DNA from: Flavihumibacter cheonanensis
GTDB lineage: Bacteria > Bacteroidota > Bacteroidia > Chitinophagales > Chitinophagaceae
NCBI RefSeq assembly: GCF_022352215.1
Contig: NZ_JAKRWF010000001.1
Coordinates: 434,001-498,000 of the forward strand
Length of the DNA: 64,000 bases
Reading direction: 5' to 3'
Part shown: one piece after another, positions 35,664 through 44,717 of the stretch
Layout of the letters: each line of letters starts with the position of its first letter
How positions within the stretch are numbered: position 1 is the stretch's first letter
The notes under the pieces: generated by a model
What the model saw: the letters and a program-made list of their open reading frames with translations, nothing else
The model's database searches: none
Told to the model about the DNA's origin: nothing
Position numbers and translations under genes: made by a program

Positions 35664-36629
35664 TTAAACGGCCGATTGACTGGCTTCTTTTCTGGCTCTT
35701 TCGGCAGCCATCATTTTGAGTGAATGAATACTGACATTCAATTCATATCCAATTAATAAAACAAGTGAACTAAAATAAATCAGTAACATCAAAATGAGAA
35801 TGGTTCCAATAGAGCCATATACTTTATTGAAATTATCAAACCATTGTAACCAGAGCGAAAAACCACCTGCTGTTAATACAACTAGTATGGTTGCCAGCGT
35901 GGTACCTGGAGAAGATAGTTGCCATCGTTCATGGATAGCAGGAGCATATTTATAAAGTACCGCGATGAAATAATAAACCATTGCCAGGATAAAAACCCAG
36001 CGCAGGTTTTTGACCAGCCAACGGACCAAGGGAGTATTGATTTCCATTTTCGTGAGCGCCCAATTAAGAATGGTACCCTGGGCAAGGATCAGGCCCATCG
36101 ATATAATAAAAAGCAGAATTAAGATGGTCGTTATACGCACCGCTACCCAGCGTTCCAGTAAGAAGTTTCGGTCGCGCGTGTACATGAGCGATTTGTTGAA
36201 TGTTCTCATGATACCCAAAACGGCATTGGAAGCATAAAATGCTGCCAGGAAAAAACCAATGGAAAGCAGTCCGCTTCTTGGCGTTTCCAGGAAATCCTCC
36301 AGGAAATCTTTAACCAGCAAAAAAGTATTCATGTTGGGGGTAACATCCCGAGTAACCAGTAAGAGTTGGGTTGTTATTTGACGGCTGAAGGGCATATAGG
36401 GCAGGAGGGTACAAAGAAATATGGTTGCAGCCGGAATTGCCATCAGCAGGTTGAAGGAGATGGCGGCGGCGCGGTCATTTAATCCTACCTTTTTTACCTG
36501 TTGCATAAAAAAGATCGTCACATCATAAAGGGGAAGACCCTCAAATCCTGGCAGCACAATTTTCTTGCTTTTGGCAATGATCCACCGGATTACTGGTAGC
36601 TTACGAAGGATATGATTTAGGTTAAACAT
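35664..36629 (-). CDS. YihY/BrkB-family membrane protein
   Basis: 321 residues, about six transmembrane helices. Family marks: the DRAAAISFNLLMAIPAATIFL segment, YASNAVLGIMRTFNKS, YKYAPAIHERW, and VYGSIGTILILMLLIYFSSLVLLIGYELN. Once annotated as ribonuclease BN, but that is an error in the family's history. Function unknown, with export or permeability roles proposed. It lies 12 bp after mltG. Confidence 0.9.
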   Translation of the reverse strand: MFNLNHILRKLPVIRWIIAKSKKIVLPGFEGLPLYDVTIFFMQQVKKVGLNDRAAAISFNLLMAIPAATIFLCTLLPYMPFSRQITTQLLLVTRDVTPNMNTFLLVKDFLEDFLETPRSGLLSIGFFLAAFYASNAVLGIMRTFNKSLMYTRDRNFLLERWVAVRITTILILLFIISMGLILAQGTILNWALTKMEINTPLVRWLVKNLRWVFILAMVYYFIAVLYKYAPAIHERWQLSSPGTTLATILVVLTAGGFSLWLQWFDNFNKVYGSIGTILILMLLIYFSSLVLLIGYELNVSIHSLKMMAAERARKEASQSAV

Positions 36630-36641
36630 GTTTCAGGTAAA

Positions 36642-37682
36642 TCAGCTACCGGTATCCTCCGGTTGATTTTTCTTTTTCAGATAAATATCCAATGCCTTCT
36701 GATACACCCGGGCATTGGCCAGGTGTTGCTGGTAATTCTCTGCAAAAATGTGGGTGCCGTCAAATTTAGGACTGGCTACAAAATACAGGTATTTAGTGGT
36801 CGCCGGATTTAATACAGCATCAATAGTTACCTGCTGGGGTGTGCAGATTGGACCAGGTGGTAATCCTGCAACCCGATAGGTATTAAAGGGGGATTCCACT
36901 GCAAGATGTTTGTTATAAATCCTGCGTAAGGAAAAATCCTTCAAAGCAAATTTAACAGTGGGGTCCGCTCCCAGTCGCATGTTTATTTTTAACCTGTTCA
37001 GGTATACTGAAGCAATGGTATCTTTTTCCTGGTTGTTATTGGTTTCTTCTTCTACGATGGAGGCAAGTGTTACTACCTGCTCCGGGGTTAGACTCAGTTT
37101 AGCAGCCTGTTGTTTCCGGGTATCATTCCAGAAATTTTTCCTTGCAGCCAGCAATTTTTCCATTACCCGTGCAGGTGTAGTATTCCAGAAATACGTGTAG
37201 GTATCCGGAAGTACGGTACTTATCAGGGTATTCGTGTCGAGGCCCCAGTGTTTCAGAGAATCCGGATTTAAAACATATTGCATGAAAGCAGCGGAATCAA
37301 TCTCCAGTCTTCTTCCAACGAGGGAGGCAAGGTCTTCCCGGGTTCGAAGTTTATTGATCACCAGGTTCACCGGGTCCTGCTGCCCATTTCTTAGTTTACG
37401 TACAATAGAGAGTATGGAACTGCCTTTTGAAATCGCATAGCGGCCGGCTTTGACTTTTTCGGGGTAGTTGAGGCGGTTGGCTACAAAACTGAAAAGTGCG
37501 GGTGATTTGAGCACCGTATCCCTTTTCATAATTGCAAGTACATCTTCATAGGTACTGCCTGTCGGAATCTCGAGGTAATAGGTTTTTTTACTGAAATCGG
37601 TGGCTGATCCACTGAAGAACCAGAGGGTAACAAGTAGTCCAATTGCAACCACTGCAAGAAGGATGATCAGAATTTTTTTCAT
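36642..37682 (-). CDS. mltG: endolytic murein transglycosylase MltG
   Basis: 346 residues from the ATG at 37682 (start of the membrane anchor MKKILIILLAVVAIGLL). It cleaves nascent glycan strands within the chain and sets their length. The catalytic region shows ASIVEEETN (Glu near residue 207) and the YLNRLKINMRLGADPTVKFA segment, plus YNTY and AVLNPATTKYLYFVA near the C terminus; the LysM-like N-terminal part is present. Separated from secG by a terminator, so it has its own promoter. Confidence 0.93.
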   Translation of the reverse strand: MKKILIILLAVVAIGLLVTLWFFSGSATDFSKKTYYLEIPTGSTYEDVLAIMKRDTVLKSPALFSFVANRLNYPEKVKAGRYAISKGSSILSIVRKLRNGQQDPVNLVINKLRTREDLASLVGRRLEIDSAAFMQYVLNPDSLKHWGLDTNTLISTVLPDTYTYFWNTTPARVMEKLLAARKNFWNDTRKQQAAKLSLTPEQVVTLASIVEEETNNNQEKDTIASVYLNRLKINMRLGADPTVKFALKDFSLRRIYNKHLAVESPFNTYRVAGLPPGPICTPQQVTIDAVLNPATTKYLYFVASPKFDGTHIFAENYQQHLANARVYQKALDIYLKKKNQPEDTGS

Positions 37683-37711
37683 GGATGCCTGATTAGAGGC
37701 TAAAGTAAGCA

Positions 37712-37738
37712 AAAACCCTGCTGGTAGAGCAGGGTTTT
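37712..37738 (-). terminator. intrinsic terminator after secG
   Basis: AAAACCCTGC / GCAGGGTTTT perfect 10-bp stem with a 7-base loop and a T-rich tail on the minus strand, 26 bp after the secG stop. Confidence 0.9.
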
Positions 37739-37763
37739 GAATATCGTAAAAGGTTGGCTTGTA

Positions 37764-38135
37764 TTAATTCGCGGGCTTTGCCTGGCTATCGGCAGGAGCA
37801 GGTGCTGGCGTCAGCGACTGATTACCAGGGGTGGCAGGAGTTTGAAGCGGGGTTGTTACAGCCGGCTTGGTATTCAGTTCATCCAGCATGTTATTGGTTT
37901 TGCCGGTTGAAGTTGGAATAAATACAGCAGAGAACAGGCAAAGCAGGGCAACCACAAGCGCAAATGTCCAGGTACCTTTTTCCAACAGGTCGGTTGTTTG
38001 TTTAACACCCATGAACTGGTTGCTTAATCCACCCACATTACCAGCCAGTCCGCCACCTTTGGGGCTTTGAACAAGGATGATAAATCCAAGAATCGCACTT
38101 GCCAGAATTATGAGAATCAGAAAAAAGAGGGTCAT
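37764..38135 (-). CDS. secG: preprotein translocase subunit SecG
   Basis: 123 residues. Two transmembrane helices (LFFLILIILASAILGFIILVQ and WTFALVVALLCLFSAVFI) flank the conserved SPKGGGLAG loop. The C-terminal ~35 residues are Pro/Ala/Thr-rich and probably unstructured. Accessory subunit of SecYEG that eases SecA-driven export. Start overlaps the upstream gene by 4 bp (ATGA type). Confidence 0.93.
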   Translation of the reverse strand: MTLFFLILIILASAILGFIILVQSPKGGGLAGNVGGLSNQFMGVKQTTDLLEKGTWTFALVVALLCLFSAVFIPTSTGKTNNMLDELNTKPAVTTPLQTPATPGNQSLTPAPAPADSQAKPAN

Positions 38136-39061
38136 GATCGGTTATTTAATTGTTCAATTCGAGTCGCAAAATAAGCGGATTTGTCGGGATGGGCCAAACT
38201 TAATTTCCGGAAAATCTCTGCTGCCCGGGCTTTATCTCCCTGCTTCAGCAAAACTTCCGCCATGGTTTCCGTCAGAATTTCCCTGGTTTCAATGGAGTCT
38301 GCTGCCAGGGCTTCAATCGTTTCTCCATGGCCCGACTTAAGCAGTTTTTCTTCTATAGCAGTTTGGGGCAGCTTTTTCATGGTACGGATCCATTCCGTAA
38401 AGGATTTTAGCTGTTTGCCGAGCTTATCCTTCGGCAATTCATTTCCAAGTTTGATCCCCTGGGAAGCGAAATAATCAATGGTATGGTAGGGTTCAAAACT
38501 GGGCATATCGTCGGTTACAGGTCCCAAGTCTTTCAAAGAAGGGATCCGGATCGGCGATTCTTTTTGGAGGAGATCTTCCCGCAATGCCGGCCCTTCCTCT
38601 TCCAGCGAGGGTAGCTCCTGTTCCGCGGGAAGTACAGTAAGGGATTCCGGTTCAGTGGCTGATTGGGCGATGGCTTTTGCGAGGGCTAGTGCATCCGCCA
38701 GTTCGGTGGTAAGTTCTTTAACGAGTTTTTCCTTGACCGGTTCAGCAGCAGAGGTGGTTGGCTCCGATTGAGCAATAACAATTTCCGTAGATTCCGGAAT
38801 CCTGGATATTTGGGTTATTGGTTCAGCTATTGATCGCTGCACCAGGGAGTGTAAAAAATAAGGATTCTGAAAATAGAGCAGGGTTTTCTGCCATTGTTTA
38901 TTGATATCTCCTGATTTTTCCTCCTTCATTTTTTTCAGGAGCAGGTATTGCAGGGTACCAATATATGGATACCGCGCCGCCAGTTGTTCCAGTTCGGAAA
39001 CGGTTACTCCCTGCAATCCGGTCTGATGAAAATAATGTTGTATGGTTTTGTTAAGCTCCAT
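38132..39061 (-). CDS. conserved hypothetical protein, TPR-like C terminus
   Basis: 309 residues with no recognised catalytic motif. The N-terminal ~60 residues are helical (LEQLAARYPYIGTLQYLLLKKM) and the middle is acidic and Pro/Glu-rich (about 75-175). The last ~45 residues (AEVLLKQGDKARAAEIFRKLSLAHPDKSAYFATRI) read like a single tetratricopeptide repeat. It sits between lptE and secG with close spacing, which suggests a link to envelope biogenesis. No signal peptide, so cytoplasmic. Confidence 0.7.
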   Translation of the reverse strand: MELNKTIQHYFHQTGLQGVTVSELEQLAARYPYIGTLQYLLLKKMKEEKSGDINKQWQKTLLYFQNPYFLHSLVQRSIAEPITQISRIPESTEIVIAQSEPTTSAAEPVKEKLVKELTTELADALALAKAIAQSATEPESLTVLPAEQELPSLEEEGPALREDLLQKESPIRIPSLKDLGPVTDDMPSFEPYHTIDYFASQGIKLGNELPKDKLGKQLKSFTEWIRTMKKLPQTAIEEKLLKSGHGETIEALAADSIETREILTETMAEVLLKQGDKARAAEIFRKLSLAHPDKSAYFATRIEQLNNRS

Positions 39062-39082
39062 GCCGCTGCCAAGATAAGGTAT

Positions 39083-39595
39083 TTACCAGTTGGAGAAGAT
39101 GCGGTTAAAAATTTCATCACTCAGGTTTCGAATGATCTCATCCTGTAGCTGGAGTTGTGCCTGGTCGAGCGTCAGACTGGCACTGAAGTCGAAGTTTCTG
39201 GTTACGGAAGCTTCGAAATTTTTGGATTCATCCAGGCGGTTCTTGAATTCGATCTGTACCGTAATGTTTAAACGGTTACTGGCTGCCTGCTGATTGGAGA
39301 TACCGGTAGTTGATACCGAACAATCAGTGATCGTTCCTGCGATATCATAATCTGCATCTTCTCCCTGCACCTGTGTAAGTCGGGTTTGGCTGATTACTTT
39401 CTGACGAAGTTTATCTGTGAGGAGCGGACTTAATACCGGGTTGAACAGTCTTGCTTTGTTCTCGAAATACTGGATGCGTACGGTTTTAACTTCCGGCGGA
39501 ATTGATACATCGCGAAAGGAATAACAGCCGTTGAATAGCAGCATCAGGCTGATCAGCAGAACGCTGGCAAATGAAAGTGGATTGGATTTATTCAT
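39083..39595 (-). CDS. lptE: LptE-family lipoprotein
   Basis: 170 residues from the ATG at 39595. The lipoprotein signal ends at FNGCYSF (C24). The body has the single alpha/beta fold of LptE, seen in the VKTVRIQYFENKA start, LTDKLRQKVISQTRLTQV and ADYDIAGTITDCSV. LptE plugs the LptD barrel that inserts lipopolysaccharide in the outer membrane; the family is divergent, so the function is inferred. Its start lies inside the end of the sigma-54 activator gene (8-bp overlap). Confidence 0.88.
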   Translation of the reverse strand: MNKSNPLSFASVLLISLMLLFNGCYSFRDVSIPPEVKTVRIQYFENKARLFNPVLSPLLTDKLRQKVISQTRLTQVQGEDADYDIAGTITDCSVSTTGISNQQAASNRLNITVQIEFKNRLDESKNFEASVTRNFDFSASLTLDQAQLQLQDEIIRNLSDEIFNRIFSNW

Positions 39596-40859
39596 TGATG
39601 TCATACTCCTTCAATTTACGATAAAGTGTACGTTCGCTGATGCCCAAATCAGCGGCAGCATCTTTACGCTTTCCTTTATGTTTTTTCAATGCCTTTAATA
39701 TGAGTTCTTTTTCTTTATCCATAATATTAAGCGACTCTTCCACCTCTTCATGTTCATGAATTTCATCGTGCGTATGAGGCATCAGAACGGAGGTAGCCGC
39801 AGCTGGCTGTACATAAGTTGCAGGAGAGGGCAGCACCGTAGCCGGAGCGGTATATTCTACCGGTGATGGATATTCGCGTAACAGGCTTTCTTTAGTATAG
39901 GCGGCAGCAGCCGCAGCTTCTCCGGGATTTTGAAGGATTTCAACGAACATTTTTTTCAGTTCGGTTACATCCTTTTTCATATCAAAAAAGAGCTTGTACA
40001 GGATTTCCCTTTCACTATTGAATTCATGACCACCCGAACCCTGACCATTACCAATTAGCATGGGTAATCGATTGTTTGCCTGTTCGGGCAGAAAACGTTT
40101 TAATTCAAGTGCACTAATTGATTTGTCTCCTGCTAGCACACTGATTTGTTCTGCTATATTTTTTAGCTCCCTTACATTACCCGGCCAGGAATAATTAATC
40201 AGCAACTGGCGGGCATCTTCTTCCAGTTGAACTGGAGGAGTTTTATATCGTTCAGCAAAATCCACTGCAAATTTTCTGAACAGGAGGGGAATGTCTTCTT
40301 TCCGGTCCCGAAGTGCCGGAACCCGAATGGGCACTGTACTCAATCTATAATAAAGGTCCTCCCTGAATTTGCCCTTCTGCGTGAATTCAAGTAGTTCCCG
40401 GTTGGTAGCAGCGATTACGCGAACATCTGTTTTCTGCACTTTGGAAGAACCTACCCGGATGAATTCTCCGGTTTCTAATACCCGAAGCAGGCGGGCCTGG
40501 GTACCCAGTGGCATTTCGCCGATTTCATCGAGGAAAATGGTACCTCCGTTTACTGTTTCGAAATAGCCTTTCCGGCTGTCAACAGCCCCGGTGAAAGCAC
40601 CTTTTTCATGACCAAATAATTCGGAGTCGATGGTTCCTTCCGGAATGGCTCCACAGTTTACAGCAATAAAAGGATTGTGCTTACGGGCGGATAATGCATG
40701 AATGATTTGAGAGAATGCTTCCTTACCCACACCGCTTTCACCTACAATTAACACACTGAGGTCAGTATTCGCTACCTGGGCTGCTACATGCAGTGCGTGG
40801 TTCAATGACGGTGTATTACCAATAATGCCGAATCTGTTTTTTATGCTTTGGATGTCCAT
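39588..40859 (-). CDS. sigma-54-dependent activator without a receiver domain (Fis-type C terminus)
   Basis: 423 residues: AAA+ domain from the start, with Walker A GESGVGKE (40-47), GAFTGA (87-92), Walker B GGTIFLDEIGE and the arginine-finger region, then an Ala/Pro-rich linker and a Fis helix-turn-helix (RKDAAADLGISERTLYRKLKEY). There is no N-terminal sensory domain, so activity must be set in trans or by level. The linker holds an unusual His/Glu-rich patch (PHTHDEIHEHEEVEE, near residues 360-375). It lies between miaB and lptE, in an arrangement I recall as common in Bacteroidota. Confidence 0.92.
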   Translation of the reverse strand: MDIQSIKNRFGIIGNTPSLNHALHVAAQVANTDLSVLIVGESGVGKEAFSQIIHALSARKHNPFIAVNCGAIPEGTIDSELFGHEKGAFTGAVDSRKGYFETVNGGTIFLDEIGEMPLGTQARLLRVLETGEFIRVGSSKVQKTDVRVIAATNRELLEFTQKGKFREDLYYRLSTVPIRVPALRDRKEDIPLLFRKFAVDFAERYKTPPVQLEEDARQLLINYSWPGNVRELKNIAEQISVLAGDKSISALELKRFLPEQANNRLPMLIGNGQGSGGHEFNSEREILYKLFFDMKKDVTELKKMFVEILQNPGEAAAAAAYTKESLLREYPSPVEYTAPATVLPSPATYVQPAAATSVLMPHTHDEIHEHEEVEESLNIMDKEKELILKALKKHKGKRKDAAADLGISERTLYRKLKEYDINE

Positions 40860-40923
40860 GTTTTCTTTTAGTTTTTCCTTTCTCTTTTCTCCCCGTAACC
40901 ATCTTCCATTCCTCCTTTACCCG

Positions 40924-40944
40924 TCTCACTTCTCACTTCTCACA
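40924..40944 (-). repeat. heptanucleotide array at the 3' end of miaB
   Basis: Three tandem 7-bp units (TCTCACT, TCTCACT, TCTCACA on the plus strand; GTGAGAA-type on the coding strand). The miaB stop codon (40926-40928) falls inside the array, so the last residues of MiaB are encoded by the repeat. Confidence 0.85.
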
Positions 40945-42350
40945 TTTCCAATCAATGTCGCCTGCGTACAATCGGTCACAGTTACCTCGAGGTAGTCACC
41001 TTTTTTTAGTTCCGCTGGTTTTGGAAATACGATTACTTTGTTCTGGCTGTTTCGCCCCATCCATTCATCCGGATTTTTTTTACTTGGCCCTTCCACCAGC
41101 ACCTTGAATGTTTTGCCAAGGTCTTTTTCATTACTTTCCCGGCTTAATCTTCCCTGCAAGGCTACAATCTCGCTAAGCCGTTGTTTTTTTGTTTCCAGGG
41201 GTACATCATCAGTGTAGCGGCGGGCGGCCAGGGTGCCAGGTCGCTCACTGTAAAAAAACATATAACTCATGTCGTATTTGCTGTACTCCATGATGCTGAG
41301 GGTATCCTGGTGGTCTTCATCCGTTTCGGTACAAAAGCCGGCGATTACATCGGATGAAATGCCGCAATCGGGAAGTACTTCACGGATGCGGTCCACTTTA
41401 GCCATATACCACTCGCGGGTATAGGTACGATTCATGAGTTGCAACACTCGGGAACTGCCACTTTGTACCGGGAGATGTATGTATTTGCAGATATTTTCAT
41501 ATCGTGCCATGGTCTGCAATACCTCTTCCGTGATATCTTTTGGATGTGAGGTGGAGAAACGAACACGCAGATCAGGCGCTATCATCGCTACTTTTTCCAG
41601 CAGACGAGCGAAAGTCACAGCCTCTCCGACGGATTCATCAAAATAATGATAAGAATCTACGTTTTGTCCCAGCAGGGTCACTTCTTTATAACCGTCTCTG
41701 TACAACGTTTCACACTCTGCAACGATACTGGCGGCATCCCGGCTCCTTTCGCGGCCCCGGGTAAAGGGAACCACACAAAAGGAACACATATTGTTACAGC
41801 CACGCATGATACTAACGAAGGCAGAAACCCCGTTGGAATCGAGGCGAACGGGAGCAATATCAGCATAGGTTTCATCGCGACTAAGCAGCACTTTTACGGC
41901 TTTCTGACCTGTTTCCGCTTCTTCAATTAGCGCCGGAAGCGATCGATAGGCATCTGGCCCCACGACCATATCCACCAGCTTTTCTTCTTCCAGGAATTTA
42001 GCTTTAAGGCGTTCTGCCATACAGCCCAGTACGCCAATCAACAATCCCGGGTTGGATTTCTTTGCTTTTTTGAAATCGGTCAGTCGTTTACGAACGGTTT
42101 GTTCTGCTTTTTCCCGGATGGAGCAGGTATTGATAAAGATCAGATCAGCCTGTTCCAGGTTTCGGGTAGCTCCGAAGCCTTGCTCCTGCAGAATGGAAGC
42201 CACTATTTCGCTATCAGCGAAGTTCATCTGGCAACCATAACTCTCAATATAGAAATGTTTTTTGTATTGGTTTTCATCCACGGCAAAAGGCGCATACGCT
42301 TCTCCCTGCCTGTTTTCGTCATGTACTTTTTGCGTCAAAAAATCCAGCAT
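40926..42350 (-). CDS. miaB: tRNA-2-methylthio-N6-dimethylallyladenosine synthase
   Basis: Radical SAM methylthiotransferase acting on A37 of tRNAs that read UNN codons. 474 residues. The N-terminal UPF0004 domain has SYGCQMN (C40) and further cluster cysteines (NTCSIRE, GCMAERL). The radical SAM cluster is CNNMCSFC near residue 182 with [12 protein letters not shown], and a C-terminal TRAM domain starts near 400. The final residues NVRSEK come from a heptanucleotide repeat. Confidence 0.96.
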   Translation of the reverse strand: MLDFLTQKVHDENRQGEAYAPFAVDENQYKKHFYIESYGCQMNFADSEIVASILQEQGFGATRNLEQADLIFINTCSIREKAEQTVRKRLTDFKKAKKSNPGLLIGVLGCMAERLKAKFLEEEKLVDMVVGPDAYRSLPALIEEAETGQKAVKVLLSRDETYADIAPVRLDSNGVSAFVSIMRGCNNMCSFCVVPFTRGRERSRDAASIVAECETLYRDGYKEVTLLGQNVDSYHYFDESVGEAVTFARLLEKVAMIAPDLRVRFSTSHPKDITEEVLQTMARYENICKYIHLPVQSGSSRVLQLMNRTYTREWYMAKVDRIREVLPDCGISSDVIAGFCTETDEDHQDTLSIMEYSKYDMSYMFFYSERPGTLAARRYTDDVPLETKKQRLSEIVALQGRLSRESNEKDLGKTFKVLVEGPSKKNPDEWMGRNSQNKVIVFPKPAELKKGDYLEVTVTDCTQATLIGNVRSEK

Positions 42351-42369
42351 CCCAATCAGTTTAAGGGAG

Positions 42370-42401
42370 CAAAATTAGCGAAAAACAAGCAATTGTGCCA
42401 A
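42370..42401 (-). promoter_or_regulatory. promoter of miaB (TTG-N21-TAATTTTG)
   Basis: On the minus strand a TTG (42401-42399, within TTTGGCAC) is 21 bp ahead of TAATTTTG (42377-42370), which ends 19 bp before the ATG at 42350. This is the best complete match to the Bacteroidota -33/-7 pattern in the window. Confidence 0.6.
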
Positions 42402-42415
42402 ATTGACAGGAAGGA

Positions 42416-43867
42416 TTACCAGATTGTTTTTCCCTGGTAAAAATCCAGCACCCTGGTACGGAATACATATTCGTATTTAGCGATGATCAGGTTGATAGTT
42501 GCCCTGTCGAGGTTGTTCTTAGCAGTCAGGTATTCTACTGAATTCAATACCCCTTCACTAAATCGGGCTTCAGCCGTACGAAAGGATTCCTGGAATGCGT
42601 CAACCTGTAGCAGCAAGGTTTTGTACCTGTTATAGGTTGCGTTCATATTGAGGTAGGCCTGTTCCACCTGTTGTTGCAAACGAATCCGGGTGTTTTTTTC
42701 AACCAGCTCGGCAGTTTTAAGTTGGATTTTTGCCCGGTCGATCCGGTTGCGTGTTTGCAGGGAGTTCAAGAGGGGAATCCGAAGCGCCAGATTAATATTG
42801 GTACCATAATTGTTTTTGAACTGATCACTGTAAGTGATTTTTTGCATATCAAATTCATCCCGCATGGTCAGGACAGGAGATTGTGTACCATTGATTTGAA
42901 CATAGTCGCCAGTGGTTGTTTCAACCGTCCGGAGAAACTGGGCAGTTCGTGCTGCGCTGGAATAGTTTGTGTATAATGCACCATTCAGGCTCAGTGTTGG
43001 CCAAAGCTGGCTTTTCCAGGTTTTAACTCCTTTTTCAGCGCTTTCAGTGCGAAGCCGGGCTGCCTTCACCACGGCCAATTCATTGATTGCTGCCTGGTAA
43101 ATGGTATTGGCATCTCCCTGGTAGGATTGAAGAAAATCTTCTGGTCGGATAGGTTCGAGTTCCAGGCTGGTATCGTAGGGAATATTCATCCACTGACAGA
43201 GGGTAAGCCTGGCTGCGTCCAACTGATTTTGGGTATTAACAAGATTGATTTCGTCATTGGCGAGTTGTCCTTTCAGGTCGAAATACTGGGAGGGCTGAAC
43301 AGCACCTTCCTTATGCAGAATCTCCAGGCGCTCTACCTGTCGGCGGCTCAACTCAGCCTGGAGGCGAATTTGTTGTAATAGATCATTTGTACTTAATACA
43401 AGCAAATAGGCGTTCATTAGATTCAGGGTCAGATTGTCTTTAGCCTGTTGAATCTCTTCCTTGCCAGCTGCGAGGGCAAGGCGTTGTTGCTGGATATTGT
43501 TCTGCGTTGCCAGTCCGTTAAATAGTACTACACCACCATTAACAGCATAGTTTGCATAGTCAATTTTCTGATTCAGGTAACTGTTGGTAAACGGATCGAT
43601 ATTTCTACCCTGGTTGGAACCATGTTCAATCAGCCCATTTACCTGGGGTAACATATTTTGTTTGGCCTGTCGGTAATCAATACCTGTAGTTGCCGCCAGC
43701 AGTTCTGCCTGCTTGAGCTCGAGGTTATTGGCAAATGCAATATCCAGGCATTCTTTCAGTGATAACTGGCGACTGCTGTCCGTCTGCGCCAACAGACTGG
43801 TACCTGCTAATAGCAGGACCAGGCTTATTGCGCATACACATAGGAGTGAGGTTCTATTCTTCTTCAT
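42416..43867 (-). CDS. TolC-family outer-membrane efflux protein
   Basis: 483 residues: signal peptide (MKKNRTSLLCVCAISLVLLLAG...LLAQ) and two outer-membrane-efflux halves with the long helical pairs typical of TolC (SLKECLDIAFANNLELKQ at the start; IRLQQQVEQAYLNMNATYNRYKTL and AEARFSEGVLNSVEYLTAKNNLDRA in the second half). It should form the trimeric exit duct for the adaptor and permeases of this locus. It lies 12 bp after the second ABC ATPase gene. Confidence 0.92.
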   Translation of the reverse strand: MKKNRTSLLCVCAISLVLLLAGTSLLAQTDSSRQLSLKECLDIAFANNLELKQAELLAATTGIDYRQAKQNMLPQVNGLIEHGSNQGRNIDPFTNSYLNQKIDYANYAVNGGVVLFNGLATQNNIQQQRLALAAGKEEIQQAKDNLTLNLMNAYLLVLSTNDLLQQIRLQAELSRRQVERLEILHKEGAVQPSQYFDLKGQLANDEINLVNTQNQLDAARLTLCQWMNIPYDTSLELEPIRPEDFLQSYQGDANTIYQAAINELAVVKAARLRTESAEKGVKTWKSQLWPTLSLNGALYTNYSSAARTAQFLRTVETTTGDYVQINGTQSPVLTMRDEFDMQKITYSDQFKNNYGTNINLALRIPLLNSLQTRNRIDRAKIQLKTAELVEKNTRIRLQQQVEQAYLNMNATYNRYKTLLLQVDAFQESFRTAEARFSEGVLNSVEYLTAKNNLDRATINLIIAKYEYVFRTRVLDFYQGKTIW

Positions 43868-43879
43868 AAAAAAGGTCGC

Positions 43880-44551
43880 TTATCTGTTGTGTTCAATTCT
43901 TCCGTCTAATAAATGAATGATACGATTGCTGTAGGCTGCGTTTTTTTCCGAGTGGGTTACCTGGATGATGGTAACGCCGTCTTCTCTGTTGAGTTGGGTA
44001 AAAATGTCCATGATTTCTTCGCCTTGTTTGCTATTCAGGTTGCCGGTTGGTTCATCTGCCAGGATAAGTTTGGGTTTTGCGATCAGGGCTCTCGCAATGC
44101 CTACAAGCTGTTGTTGACCTCCTGAAAGCTGTGCCGGGAATAAATCCTTTTTACCCACTATATTGAACCGGTCCAGCATATCCGCAACTAATGCTTTTCG
44201 TTCGGAGGATTTGGTATCCTGATAGAGCAGCGGTGTTTCAATATTTTCGTAAACCGTAAGTTCATCAATCAGGTGGTAGGCCTGGAATACAAAACCGATA
44301 TGTTGTTTGTATAACTGGGACCGTTGTTTTTCTTTTAAGGTATGTACGGGCTGATCATAAAACTGATAAGAGCCTTCATCTGCCGTATCGAGCATGCCGA
44401 CTACATTAAGCAGGGTGGATTTTCCTGAACCAGATGGTCCCATTATCGAAACAAATTCTCCTTCTTCAATGCCCAGGTTGATGTCTTTAAGTAGAAAGAT
44501 GCGGTTGTTACCCTGGTTAACCCATTTTGAAATATGCTCCAGTTTAATCAT
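43880..44551 (-). CDS. ABC transporter ATP-binding protein, LolD/MacB class (second copy)
   Basis: 223 residues: Walker A GPSGSGKST, Q-loop QAYHLIDE, signature LSGGQQQLVGIARA, Walker B LILADEPTGNLNS and H-loop QVTHSE, all intact. The signature helix has Leu where the first copy (56855-57532) and most relatives have Arg (QQQR). It probably energises the FtsX-type permeases encoded just upstream. It is paired with the TolC gene rather than directly with a permease, and has its own promoter-type upstream element. Confidence 0.94.
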   Translation of the reverse strand: MIKLEHISKWVNQGNNRIFLLKDINLGIEEGEFVSIMGPSGSGKSTLLNVVGMLDTADEGSYQFYDQPVHTLKEKQRSQLYKQHIGFVFQAYHLIDELTVYENIETPLLYQDTKSSERKALVADMLDRFNIVGKKDLFPAQLSGGQQQLVGIARALIAKPKLILADEPTGNLNSKQGEEIMDIFTQLNREDGVTIIQVTHSEKNAAYSNRIIHLLDGRIEHNR

Positions 44552-44592
44552 GATTCGTCGGTTAAATTATCTGCTAAGACAAAATGAAATAT

Positions 44593-44623
44593 TGTGCCAA
44601 TTCTTTAAAATATTGATTATCAA
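44593..44623 (-). promoter_or_regulatory. shared cis-element before the second ATPase gene
   Basis: On the minus strand TTGATAATCAAT (44623-44612), 11 bp, then TTGGCACA (44600-44593), 41 bp before the ATG at 44551. The same order and nearly the same spacing occur before the adaptor gene at 59126-59155. TTGGCAC resembles a sigma-54 -24 element, but the -12 GC is absent. Confidence 0.6.
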
Positions 44624-44717
44624 TTTGTTGGGGCCTTTGTTTGACATGTAACTGTTCGGTAATGATACAATCATTGTTCGGTTGTGCCCCATCATATGTC
44701 TGAGTCCCGCAGGATAG

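Noticed and set aside
44593-44600. Canonical sigma-54 promoter (TGGCAC-N5-TTGC) before the second ATPase gene
   Set aside because: The -24 part fits but the essential GC of the -12 part is absent, as also at 59126-59133; kept only as a shared motif, not as a proven sigma-54 promoter.
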